A stretch of DNA of 64,000 bases from Calidifontibacter indicus (lineage in GTDB: Bacteria; Actinomycetota; Actinomycetes; Actinomycetales; Dermatophilaceae): assembly GCF_003386865.1 (NCBI RefSeq), contig NZ_QTUA01000001.1, positions 1 through 64,000 on the forward strand, written 5' to 3'. The position numbers and the translations under genes were made by a program. The notes beneath the pieces are model-generated. The model had not been told where the DNA came from, did no database searches, and was given only the letters and a program-made list of their open reading frames with translations. Numbering within the stretch: position 1 is the first letter of the stretch; each line of letters begins with the position of its first letter. Positions 1-8,532 of the stretch are shown in pieces.

Positions 1-229
1 GGAACTCCTCGTGAGTCCAAGACTCTTCCCGGGCCCGCTGCGCGAGCCGTTCGACCGAGTCACGCAAGGTGGGTGCCTTCAACGCCCGAGTGAGGTATTC
101 CAACTCACTCGACACATCTCTCCCCGTCCTCGGCTTCGCCACCTCCTGCGACGATGCCGACGCCCTGGCGTTCGTGGCGTTCGTGGCGTTCGTGGCGTTC
201 GTGGTGGTGGCGGGGTTTCGGGTTGTCAT
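1..229 (-). CDS. istB: IstB-like ATPase of IS21 element, N-terminal part only
   Basis: Helper ATPase of the IS21 element; IstB proteins bind DNA and assist the IstA transposase. Only the first ~76 residues are in the window. The ATG (229-227) overlaps the istA stop by one base (TGATG). After a Thr/Asn/Ala-rich leader the chain reads VSSELEYLTRALKAPTL, typical of the IstB N-terminus ahead of its AAA+ domain. The leader is made by four copies of a 9-bp repeat encoding Thr-Asn-Ala. The P-loop is beyond the edge, so intactness cannot be judged. Confidence 0.75.
   Translation of the reverse strand, partial: MTTRNPATTTNATNATNATNARASASSQEVAKPRTGRDVSSELEYLTRALKAPTLRDSVERLAQRAREESWTHEEF
167..202. repeat. 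4 x 9-bp tandem repeat inside istB
   Basis: GGCGTTCGT is repeated four times without interruption. On the minus strand it adds Thr-Asn-Ala units to the IstB N-terminal leader. Its length is a multiple of three, so copy-number change would keep the frame. Confidence 0.85.
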
Positions 230-1488
230 CAGCTCAGCTCCCCGTCCACCAGGCCGAGGGCTTTGTCATAGAACCCCAACGAACGAACTTCTACCTCGGC
301 GTCGTCCTTCATCGCAGCGCCCGCGACTGAGCGCAGCACGTCACTGCGCCCTCGGCGCAGCAATTTGGCCGCGACAGCGTGGTCGAACTCGGTGATCGTC
401 TGATGCTGTGCCCACACCCGGGCATGGTCGGCAACGACCTCGCCCGCGCACGTCGCCCATACCCGGTCCAGGTCGGCATGGATCTCGATCCGGCGGCCAA
501 TCACCGCCGGGTGGACCGAGTAATCGTTGGAATCAACCCGGACGTAGTAGTCACGTGGCAGGCGCATCGACTTGCGCCACCCGACCTGCGGTGGCACCGG
601 CGGCAACGGCATCATCGCGGCCCGGTCCGCGGCGACACGGTCGCTCGGGCTACACCCCAACACCCGCATCCGTCGGGCGTTGGCCCGGACGAAGAACCCA
701 GCCAGTTGGGTGTTGAAATCCTCCGGTGAAGCGAACGTGCGACCGGGCAAGAACGACTTCTCCAGGTAGTCGTGGAGCCGTTCGAGCATGCCCTTAGCCT
801 CAGGGTCGGCGGGCTTACAGATGTACACCTTCGTGCCGAGCACGCCACGGAACGCCTGACAGTCACCAGTCAACTCCGGTTGCCGCGCCCGCCACCGCCC
901 GACCGCGCCTTCGCCGTCCCACACCAGCATCTTCGGGACGCCCTGCAACTGGGTCGACACCAACTGCCACCACCCGGCGTACAAATCCTCGGCCTCCCGC
1001 GAGGGAATCAGCAGACCACCTGACCAGCGTGAGTACCCCGTCACCGTCGTCATCACCGGCAACCGCGTCGCCGTTCGTGCTTGGCCGTACCCAACCGGCA
1101 GCTCGATGGCTGGGAACCAGAAGTCGAACTGCGCCAACTCGCCCGGCTCATACACCGTGCGGGAGGCCGGGTCCGGCGGCAGATACACCGGGCGGAGCTC
1201 ACTGACACGATCCCGCAGGATCCGGATCGAGTGCTCCCACCCGATCCGCTCGGCCACCACCGTCGCCGGCATCGTCGGCGTCACCTGCAGCAACTCCCGG
1301 ATCCGCGGCTCGACCGCGTCGACCAGTGACCCTCGACCGACCCGCTCATACCGGGGCGGACCACCGGCACGCAGCGCCCGACGCACTGTGTTCTTCGAAA
1401 TGCCCATCGACCTGGCGATCACCTTGATCGGCACTCCCTCCGCACGGTGCAACCGCCGGATCTCAGCCCAATCCTCCACTGCCAACAC
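229..1488 (-). CDS. istA: IS21-family transposase IstA
   Basis: DDE transposase of the IS21 element, 419 residues. The N-terminus (about residues 8-45) is a helix-turn-helix: AEGVPIKVIARSMGISKNTV. The RNase H-like integrase core follows, with the catalytic-region segment ELAQFDFWFP near residue 115 and LVWDGEGAVGRW near 190. A C-terminal beta-barrel-like segment with RDYYVRVDSNDYSVHP is typical of IstA. The start is GTG at 1488. It overlaps istB by one base. No frameshift or stop interrupts it, so this copy may be functional if istB and the far end are intact. Confidence 0.9.
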   Translation of the reverse strand: MLAVEDWAEIRRLHRAEGVPIKVIARSMGISKNTVRRALRAGGPPRYERVGRGSLVDAVEPRIRELLQVTPTMPATVVAERIGWEHSIRILRDRVSELRPVYLPPDPASRTVYEPGELAQFDFWFPAIELPVGYGQARTATRLPVMTTVTGYSRWSGGLLIPSREAEDLYAGWWQLVSTQLQGVPKMLVWDGEGAVGRWRARQPELTGDCQAFRGVLGTKVYICKPADPEAKGMLERLHDYLEKSFLPGRTFASPEDFNTQLAGFFVRANARRMRVLGCSPSDRVAADRAAMMPLPPVPPQVGWRKSMRLPRDYYVRVDSNDYSVHPAVIGRRIEIHADLDRVWATCAGEVVADHARVWAQHQTITEFDHAVAAKLLRRGRSDVLRSVAGAAMKDDAEVEVRSLGFYDKALGLVDGELS

Positions 1489-1582
1489 TCCGCATCTCCT
1501 GCCTCGAGGGTCGAGGACAGGCTCTCGGAGAGGGTCAGTTTTCAGTTGCCGTTTAAGGGTCAGTTTTCACGTGCCGCCGACA

Positions 1583-1889
1583 GACGGATGGAGACGCCGC
1601 ACAAGTACAGGTCGGGAACAGTTGGGACGACGAAGTCGGACTCAGCTGATCCCACCGGCGTCGACGAAGTCGGACGCGGGGAGCCTGCGACCCGAGGCCG
1701 ACGGATGGAGACGCCGCACAAGTACAGGTCGGGATCAGTTGGGGACGACGAAGTCGGACTCAGCTGATTCCACCGGTGTCGACGAAGTCGGACGCGGGGA
1801 GCCTGCGACCCGAGGCCGACGGATGGAGACGCCGCACAAGTACAGGTCGGGATCAGTTGGGGACGACGAAGTCGGACTCAGCTGATCCC
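1583..1889. repeat. 2.6 copies of a 117/118-bp tandem repeat next to the IS21 end
   Basis: Units begin GACGGATGGAGACG at 1583, 1700 and 1818; the third is cut off near 1889. The first two differ by one inserted G and a few substitutions. Each unit contains ACGAAGTCGGAC twice. No convincing coding frame runs through it. The IS21 end joins the first unit exactly. The stop codon of the next minus-strand gene (1878) lies inside the last unit, which suggests that the array grew from the 3' flank of that gene or that it replaced the original 3' end. This accounts for the 1489-1877 interval without a gene. Confidence 0.9.
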
Positions 1890-2117
1890 GACAGCCCAGC
1901 TGAGGAAGAAGAGGCCGAGCAGGAGCGTCGGCACCGCGAACACCGCCAGGCAACTCGCTTGGGCGCGACGTCCCTCGGTGGGTGCGTCGCCGCGCCGGTT
2001 CCAGGCCGCGGCGAGCGCCCACAGGGCACCGAGGGTCATGACCAGCGCGAGGGTCCACATGAACACCACGAACCAGGTCGGGGTGTTGCGGGTGGTCTGG
2101 GCCGCGAGCGCCAGCAC
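1878..2117 (-). CDS. Small two-helix membrane protein downstream of purA
   Basis: Unrecognised protein of 79 residues. Two hydrophobic segments are visible, roughly residues 12-33 (WFVVFMWTLALVMTLGALWA) and 53-75 (CLAVFAVPTLLLGLFFLSWA), separated by a short polar loop rich in Arg and Asp. The GTG at 2117, directly after the purA stop (TGAGGTG), is preferred. An ATG at 2159 would overlap purA by 41 bp and add a polar, Cys-containing leader. It is probably co-transcribed with purA. Its stop codon is supplied by the tandem-repeat array, so the C-terminus may not be the ancestral one. Confidence 0.55.
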   Translation of the reverse strand: MLALAAQTTRNTPTWFVVFMWTLALVMTLGALWALAAAWNRRGDAPTEGRRAQASCLAVFAVPTLLLGLFFLSWAVGIS

Positions 2118-2118
2118 C

Positions 2119-3423
<1,305 letters not shown>

Positions 3424-3450
3424 ATTGCTCGAACCCCTCCATCACGGATC

Positions 3451-3470
3451 GCGGCCGACCAGCCGGCCGC
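3451..3470. terminator. Candidate hairpin between the HTH gene and purA
   Basis: GCGGCCG (3451-3457) pairs with CGGCCGC (3464-3470) around a 6-nt loop. It lies downstream of the minus-strand gene ending at 3523 and just upstream of purA. It may be a terminator or part of the purA leader. There is no U-tract. Confidence 0.35.
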
Positions 3471-3522
3471 CCGCAATGGTCAACGATACCGGCGACCGCG
3501 CACGCGTGGGCCCGCCGACCGC

Positions 3523-4572
3523 TCAGGCGATGACGATCGCGAACGGCACCGTCTCCCCCTCGGCGAAGACGCGCTTGCCGTCGCGGTCGCGCACCTCGAA
3601 CTCGGCGCTGCACTCGCCGGGACTCATCTCCTTGAAGCTGATCACCTGTGAGTAGCGCTGGTTCGGACGCAGCACCGCCAGCTTCGTGTCCCGCGGCTCC
3701 CCGTCGAAGCAGCTGCCGGTGGCACGCACCATGTGCAATCTCAACCCCGACATCGACGCCGTGCCCCGGTTGGTGAGTGTGAAGACGACCTCGACCTTCT
3801 TGCCGGCGGGCACGGTGCTGCACAGCGGTCGCTTCGCCGAGGCGCGGTACTCGAGCGCGAAGTCGTCCCGGTGGGCAGCACTCCAGTAGCGCACCTCGGG
3901 ACTGCCCGCGCGCGGGCACTTGACCGAGCCGATCGTCGGCGGCGTGTTCGTCGGGGTCGGGGACGGCGTGGTCGTCGGGGCGGTGGACGGGGCGGCGGAC
4001 GGGCTCGTGGCGGTCGACGCCGGCGCCGAACGCGTCCAGTCGGCCGCGACGAAGCCGCCCACCACCAGCAGCACCGCGGCGAGGAGCGTGCCGGCCACCG
4101 AGCTCGGCGAACCCCACCGTTGCGCGACGTGTTTGGACCGGGTCGACATCCGCATCGGCGCGGTCTCGCGCTCGTCGGCAGGGTCGGTCTCGTCGCCCGC
4201 CTGCCTCGACGCGTTCTTGCTCTTCGCGGCAGGCGCCACCGGCAGCGCGTGCGACGTCGGGGTCTCGGACGCAGTGGAACTCGCCTGGCCCGCACGGCGA
4301 TTGACCAGCCTGTCGGCCCGGCACCATTCATCCCGCCAGGCGCGCGGGTCGACCCCGCAGGCAATGAGGAACTGCTCGGTGGTCTCCCAAGTCGGCAACC
4401 GCTTGCCTCGGGTGGCCTCGTGCAGTGTCGCGTGCGAGATGCAGCCTGACGTCTGCGACATCTGACGGAACGACGGCTGTCCGGCCTGTTGGCGGATGTC
4501 TGACAGCGTCTGGGCGAATGATTCGACGACGACCCGCCGGTCGGTCTGCGGTCTGGCCGGTGAAGCGGTCAT
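3523..4572 (-). CDS. Membrane-anchored HTH protein with extracellular Ig-like domain
   Basis: 349 residues in three parts. Residues 1-85 form an XRE-like helix-turn-helix region (FRQMSQTSGCISHATLHEAT, then LPTWETTEQFLIACGVDP). After a charged linker comes one transmembrane helix near residues 160-182 (AGTLLAAVLLVVGGFVAADW). A Ser/Thr/Pro-rich stalk leads to a C-terminal beta-sandwich with VVFTLTNRGTASMSGL and a GECSAEFEVRDRDGKRV hairpin, resembling the NBR1-type Ig-like domain found at the end of many actinobacterial XRE membrane proteins. It is probably an envelope sensor or scaffold. It is divergent from the two secreted cell-wall enzymes to its right, so a regulatory link is possible but unproven. 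Confidence 0.7.
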   Translation of the reverse strand: MTASPARPQTDRRVVVESFAQTLSDIRQQAGQPSFRQMSQTSGCISHATLHEATRGKRLPTWETTEQFLIACGVDPRAWRDEWCRADRLVNRRAGQASSTASETPTSHALPVAPAAKSKNASRQAGDETDPADERETAPMRMSTRSKHVAQRWGSPSSVAGTLLAAVLLVVGGFVAADWTRSAPASTATSPSAAPSTAPTTTPSPTPTNTPPTIGSVKCPRAGSPEVRYWSAAHRDDFALEYRASAKRPLCSTVPAGKKVEVVFTLTNRGTASMSGLRLHMVRATGSCFDGEPRDTKLAVLRPNQRYSQVISFKEMSPGECSAEFEVRDRDGKRVFAEGETVPFAIVIA

Positions 4573-4780
4573 CTGGGTCGTCTCTTCCTCGGTTCAAGCC
4601 CGTTCGGGCTGTCTTGGCAACGGCTGTACGACGTCAGCAGGTCGTCATTCGCTCCCACCGATCCGGTGCCTGACACGGCCTGACATCACTCGGAGTTGGT
4701 GCCCTGGCCGAGGGACCCACCCAACGCCGACAGGAACGAGGCCCACCACGGACGGCCTCGCAGCATCCGGAGGAATCGCC

Positions 4781-5629
4781 ATGCAGAACACGAAGACCAG
4801 CACGAAGCTCGGCGCCCGTAGGACCGTCGCGATGGCCGCGCTCGGCGCGACTGTCGCCGGCGCCGTCGCCGTCGGCGGGTACGCCGCAACCAGTCACGCC
4901 GACGGGGCCGCGTCCGGCACCGTCCGCACCAAGTCGGCCAGCCTGACGGTGCGCTCGGGCCCGTCGACCTCGAGCGCCGCCGTCGGCTCGCTGGCGAAGG
5001 GCACGAAGGTCAAGATCACCTGCCAGACCCGCGGCTCGAGCGTCACCGGCACCTTCGGCACCAGCACCTGGTGGAACAAGATCGGCCCGAACCGATACGT
5101 GTCGGACGCGTACATCTACACCGGTTCGGACGGCCGGGTCGCGCCGCTGTGCACGACCCCGACCGACAACGGCTCCACCACCGGGTCGGCCGACAAGCGC
5201 ATCCAGTCGGTGATCGCCGCCGCGAAGTCCCAGATGGGCAAGGGCTACCTGTACTCCTGGGGTGGCGGCGGCAAGAACGGTCCGTCCTACGGGTTCACCT
5301 CCCCCAGCGGCTACAACGACGCCAAGCGCTACGGCTACGACTGCTCCGGTCTGACCGAGTTCGCGTTCTGGAAGGGAGCCGGCAAGAGCATCGGCGGCTA
5401 CAGCGGCGCTCAGGTCAGCTCGGGCAAGCACTACTCCTTCGCGAACCGCAAGCCGGGCGACCTCATCTTCTGGGGCGGCAGCCTGAGCAGCACCACACAC
5501 GTGGCCATCTACCTCGGCAACAACAAGATCATCGAGGCCGCTCCGCCGCGGGACAAGAACAGCATCCGCATCTCCTCGGTCTACTCACCCGGCACGCCGC
5601 TGGGCACCGTCGTCCGCCCGATCAGCTGA
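4781..5629 (+). CDS. Secreted SH3 / NlpC-P60 peptidoglycan hydrolase
   Basis: Predicted cell-wall cysteine peptidase, 282 residues. A signal peptide (residues 1-40, hydrophobic AALGATVAGAVAVGGYAA) precedes a bacterial SH3 domain with VRTKSASLTVRSGPSTSS (about 47-105). The NlpC/P60 domain covers about 130-280: catalytic Cys in YGYDCSGLTEF, His in STTHVAIYLG, and a polar third residue in the following IIEAAP segment. The start is ATG at 4781, preceded by GGAGG at a good distance (4769-4773). The next gene encodes a similar SH3 protein with a CHAP domain, 30 bp on, so the two are likely an operon. Confidence 0.9.
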   Translation: MQNTKTSTKLGARRTVAMAALGATVAGAVAVGGYAATSHADGAASGTVRTKSASLTVRSGPSTSSAAVGSLAKGTKVKITCQTRGSSVTGTFGTSTWWNKIGPNRYVSDAYIYTGSDGRVAPLCTTPTDNGSTTGSADKRIQSVIAAAKSQMGKGYLYSWGGGGKNGPSYGFTSPSGYNDAKRYGYDCSGLTEFAFWKGAGKSIGGYSGAQVSSGKHYSFANRKPGDLIFWGGSLSSTTHVAIYLGNNKIIEAAPPRDKNSIRISSVYSPGTPLGTVVRPIS

Positions 5630-5659
5630 CCCACCACACGACAAAGGAAGGCAACCATC

Positions 5660-6415
5660 ATGAAGAAGGCCACTCGGAGCATCGGTGTCGGTCTCGCCGG
5701 CCTCGTTGTCGCCGCCGGCGGCGCGATCGGCGTCGGTGCCAGCCAGTCGGACGCCGCGCCCGGCACCGTGCAGACGGCGTCCGCTCGCCTCAACATCCGC
5801 TCGGGCCCATCGACCGGCGCATCGGTCGTCGGCAGCGTCGCCAAGGGCAGGCGGGTCAACATCATCTGCCAGACCTACGGCACCGCCGTGAGCGGCACGT
5901 ACCGCACCTCGAAGATCTGGGACAAGATCGGCCCGGGTCAGTACGTCTCGGACGCGTTCGTCTACACCGGCTCGAACGGCTTCGTCGCACCGAAGTGCGG
6001 CGCGGAGAAGAAGCCGCCGGCACCCAGCAACGACGGCCTCACCCGCAAGTGGGGCAACACGATCGGCTACAACACCGGAGCATCGGGTCAGTGCACCTGG
6101 GGCGCCTACAACAAGTTCAAGCAGTACTCCGGCGTCTACCCGCTGGTCCGGGGCAACGCGAAGGACATGCCCGGCAATGCACGCGCCAACGGCTGGACCG
6201 TCACCTACGAGCCGCACGTCAACTCGATGGTCGTCTTCCAGCCCGGTGTGCACGGCGCCAACCGCACCTACGGTCACGTCGCCTGGGTGACCGCGGTGCG
6301 CGGCAAGACGATCGACATCGTCGAGATGAACTACAAGGGCAAGTACGTCTACAACACCCGCTCGGTGACCGATGTGTCCGGGATGCAGTACATCCTCGCG
6401 CCGAAGGCGAGGTGA
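5660..6415 (+). CDS. Secreted SH3 / CHAP-domain amidase or endopeptidase
   Basis: Predicted peptidoglycan hydrolase, 251 residues. Signal peptide residues 1-33 (LAGLVVAAGGAIGVGASQ), then an SH3 domain about 38-100 (SARLNIRSGPSTGASVVG) closely resembling that of the preceding gene, which suggests duplication of the SH3 part. The C-terminal CHAP domain spans about 130-248, with the nucleophile in GASGQCTWGAYNKF, His in YGHVAWVTAV and the closing VEMNYKG. An AAAGGAAGG ribosome-binding stretch precedes the ATG. A strong hairpin follows 40 bp after the stop. Confidence 0.9.
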   Translation: MKKATRSIGVGLAGLVVAAGGAIGVGASQSDAAPGTVQTASARLNIRSGPSTGASVVGSVAKGRRVNIICQTYGTAVSGTYRTSKIWDKIGPGQYVSDAFVYTGSNGFVAPKCGAEKKPPAPSNDGLTRKWGNTIGYNTGASGQCTWGAYNKFKQYSGVYPLVRGNAKDMPGNARANGWTVTYEPHVNSMVVFQPGVHGANRTYGHVAWVTAVRGKTIDIVEMNYKGKYVYNTRSVTDVSGMQYILAPKAR

Positions 6416-6453
6416 TCCGATCGACCGAAGAATCCCTGTGTGCACCGTGATCT

Positions 6454-6484
6454 CGCCCCGGAAGCCGACCCGGCTTCCGGGGCG
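6454..6484. terminator. Strong terminator hairpin after the CHAP gene
   Basis: CGCCCCGGAAGCC (6454-6466) and GGCTTCCGGGGCG (6472-6484) form a perfect 13-bp stem with a 5-nt loop. It sits about 40 bp after the + strand stop and just past the minus-strand phzF remnant, so it could act on both strands. It lacks a U-run, as is common in actinobacteria. Confidence 0.8.
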
Positions 6485-6513
6485 AATCGCGTTTGCGCGC
6501 GCCGGGATTCGCC

Positions 6514-6729
6514 TCAGGCGAGCGCGGTGCCGGCGAAGAGTGTGACGGTGGCGCAACCGACCCACACGGCGCCGTCCGGATCGATGCCGATGGTGATGTC
6601 GCCGGCGCGGTCGAGTCGGCGTCCTTGCGCGACGCGGTAGCCGGTGGTGACCACGCCGGTGCGGGCGAACCACGGGTTGCCGCGGTAGGGCTTGGCCGAG
6701 AACACGTCCACCTGTGCGAATCGTCGGCT
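6514..6729 (-). pseudogene. phzF-family remnant with large internal deletion
   Basis: The reading frame begins RRFAQVDVFSAKPYRGNP, the conserved N-terminus of PhzF-family epimerases/isomerases. It then passes directly into a C-terminal PhzF segment (TTGYRVAQGRRLDRAGDI...PDGAVWVG...). PhzF proteins are about 270-300 residues; only about 70 remain, so roughly 200 residues from the middle are missing in frame. The joint lies near the Trp-Phe-Ala-Arg stretch (about 6660). There is no sign of an insertion sequence at the joint. Confidence 0.7.
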
Positions 6730-6776
6730 GCGGGCTGCCGGGGCTTTCTCTTCCGTTGTCGGTCAGTCGGTGTCGG

Positions 6777-7751
6777 TCACGCGTCGTCGGCGGACGGCGC
6801 GTGGTCACCCCGCACGTTCTCGGCGAGCTTGAGCGCCAGCTGGAAGCGCGTCTCGACCCCGTAGCCCTCCATCATCGCCGCGACCCGGCGGCGGACCGTG
6901 CGCAGCGAGACCCCCATGACCCGGGCGATCGCCTCGTCCTTCAGACCCTGACGCATCAGGTCGAGCAGTCCGTCGCCGTCGACGTCATCTGGCGCCGGCG
7001 CGGCGCCCGCCCAGAGCCGGTCGAACAGTTCGACGAACGCGGCCACGACCATCGGGTCGCGCAGAATGACCCAGTCGCCGTCCGACCTGCCCCACTGCGT
7101 CGTCGCCAGCGCGGCATCGGTGCCGAAACACACGAACTCCGAGGGCACTGACGGCGCGACCCGCTGCAACTCACCTACGTCGGCCCACCGCTGCATCCAC
7201 CCGGCACTGCCGTCGACGGCCGAAGCGACGTAGAGGGTTCGCACTTCACGGCCCGCTTCGACCTGGCCGACCGTGGTCGGAAATTCGGTCGGGTCCCGGT
7301 CGGGCGGGTGAGCACGGGTCCGCCGGATCGGGCCGACACTCGACGCGGCGAGTTGCTCGTGCATGGAGGTGAGCAGGGCCCCGTCGACCCGCTCTCGGGT
7401 GGGCGGGGTGGAGGACGAACGTTCCTGTCCCACGCGGTAATCGGTCGCGAACTGATCGATCGAGTCGCGCAGCCGAGCGAGTTGCTGGCGACGGGTGGCC
7501 AGCTTCGCCTCCTCGACCGAAACGACCCGTTCGAGCGCCGCCCTGGGGTGATCCGCGCTGAGCGTCCCGTCCTGGGAGATCCGGACGAGGCGGTGGACGC
7601 GCAACTGCTGCACCTCGCGTTCGCCGTCGTGATCGGAGCAACCGAGTTCACGCACGTGGGCCGACAAGGGTCGACCCGGTGTGCGCAGCACCTGCCGGTA
7701 GAGGGCCTCACCGATCGCGTCCACACCCAGAACCGCGAGTCGTCCGTCCAC
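6777..7751 (-). CDS. TrmB/LuxR-type transcriptional regulator
   Basis: About 324 residues. The N-terminal third looks like a TrmB-type winged helix plus coiled coil (LGVDAIGEALYRQVL... then EEAKLATRRQQLARLRDSI). The middle resembles the phospholipase-D-like sensor region of this family. The C-terminus is a LuxR-type HTH (GLKDEAIARVMGVSLRTVRR, near residues 265-285). A GTG at 7751 is chosen because family members begin close to the LGLDxxAExVYR motif. Longer starts up to 7967 would run into the neighbouring promoter. It is divergent from the histidine-phosphatase gene. Ligand and targets are unknown. Confidence 0.75.
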   Translation of the reverse strand: MDGRLAVLGVDAIGEALYRQVLRTPGRPLSAHVRELGCSDHDGEREVQQLRVHRLVRISQDGTLSADHPRAALERVVSVEEAKLATRRQQLARLRDSIDQFATDYRVGQERSSSTPPTRERVDGALLTSMHEQLAASSVGPIRRTRAHPPDRDPTEFPTTVGQVEAGREVRTLYVASAVDGSAGWMQRWADVGELQRVAPSVPSEFVCFGTDAALATTQWGRSDGDWVILRDPMVVAAFVELFDRLWAGAAPAPDDVDGDGLLDLMRQGLKDEAIARVMGVSLRTVRRRVAAMMEGYGVETRFQLALKLAENVRGDHAPSADDA

Positions 7752-7820
7752 GGACGCCAATCTAACGACGCCGCGCCGGTGTTGGACAATGGCGCAGCCC
7801 ACGCTCACGAGAGGTCCCGA

Positions 7821-8525
7821 ATGAGTCTGCTGATCCTCGTCCGCCACGGACAGGCATCCATCACCGGCGACGACTACGACCTGTTGTCGCCGCTCGGCGA
7901 ACATCAAGCGGGGGTCACCGGGCGTGCCCTGGGCGAGCGCATGGCGCAGCCCGCGGTCATCGTGCATGGGTCACTGCGTCGCCACGGCCAGACGGCCTCA
8001 GGCATCACCGCCGCAAGTGGTTGGTCCTGCCCGGTCGAGACCGATGACCGATGGGACGAGTTCGATCACGACGGCCTGCTGGCCGCTGCCCACCCGGAGT
8101 ACGCGACCCGGCCCGCGCTGTTGGAAGCCCTTGCTGCGCAAGAGAATCCGGCGCGGGCGTTCCAGGACCTCTTCCTCGCGTCGGTCGACCGCTGGACCGG
8201 GGGTGAACACGACGGCGACTATCGCGAGTCCTTCCCCACGTTCGTCCGGCGGGTCCGTGAGGCGGCCACCGAACTGGCCGAGCGACCGGGCACGGCGGTC
8301 GTGTCGAGTTCCGGTGGACCCATCGCCGTGCTTGCCGCACTGTCGACTCTTGGTGCGAATGATGCCGGCCCCGAGGTGGTGAAGGCCTGGGGGCGACTGA
8401 ACGAAGTGGCCGTCAACGGCGCGGTCAGCAAGTTCCTGCGCGGGCGCCGTCCGACGCCGACCCTTCTCAGCTACAACGACCACAGCCACTTCGAGCACGA
8501 CCGCGACCTCATCAGCTACCGGTAG
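7821..8525 (+). CDS. Histidine phosphatase-superfamily protein (phosphoglycerate mutase-like)
   Basis: 234 residues. The N-terminus carries the hallmark phosphohistidine motif LILVRHGQAS (residues 4-13), and a conserved Arg follows in GSLRRHGQTA. The second catalytic histidine normally lies in a (V/T)(S/T)HG-type motif near the C-terminal third. Here that position reads VVSSSGGPIAVLAAL, so a Ser/Gly stretch replaces it. Either this belongs to the branch with a SGG motif at that site or its activity has changed. GAGAGG stands 7 nt before the ATG. The next gene starts 8 bp after the stop, and its ribosome-binding site overlaps that stop. Confidence 0.82.
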   Translation: MSLLILVRHGQASITGDDYDLLSPLGEHQAGVTGRALGERMAQPAVIVHGSLRRHGQTASGITAASGWSCPVETDDRWDEFDHDGLLAAAHPEYATRPALLEALAAQENPARAFQDLFLASVDRWTGGEHDGDYRESFPTFVRRVREAATELAERPGTAVVSSSGGPIAVLAALSTLGANDAGPEVVKAWGRLNEVAVNGAVSKFLRGRRPTPTLLSYNDHSHFEHDRDLISYR

Positions 8526-8532
8526 GAGCGAC

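Larger units (their letters stand above)
1..1582 (-). mobile_element. IS21-family insertion sequence, one end and istA-istB start
   Basis: The element runs off the left edge of the window. Its istA-side end is at 1582: read on the minus strand it begins TGTCGGCGGCACGTG, and the sequence GGGTCAGTTTTCA occurs twice just inside (1532-1544 and 1557-1569). IS21 elements characteristically begin with TG and carry short repeated transposase-binding sites at their ends. It encodes IstA followed by IstB with a one-base overlap. It abuts a 117-bp tandem repeat exactly at 1583. The other end and any target duplication lie outside the window. Confidence 0.85.

Noticed and set aside
1583-1889. Possible CRISPR array
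   Set aside because: Units are contiguous 117/118-bp tandem copies with no spacers, and no cas genes are present.
4573-4780. Possible c-di-AMP (ydaO-type) riboswitch before the NlpC/P60 gene
   Set aside because: Such riboswitches often precede wall-hydrolase genes and two short hairpins can be drawn here, but the conserved riboswitch core motifs are not visible.
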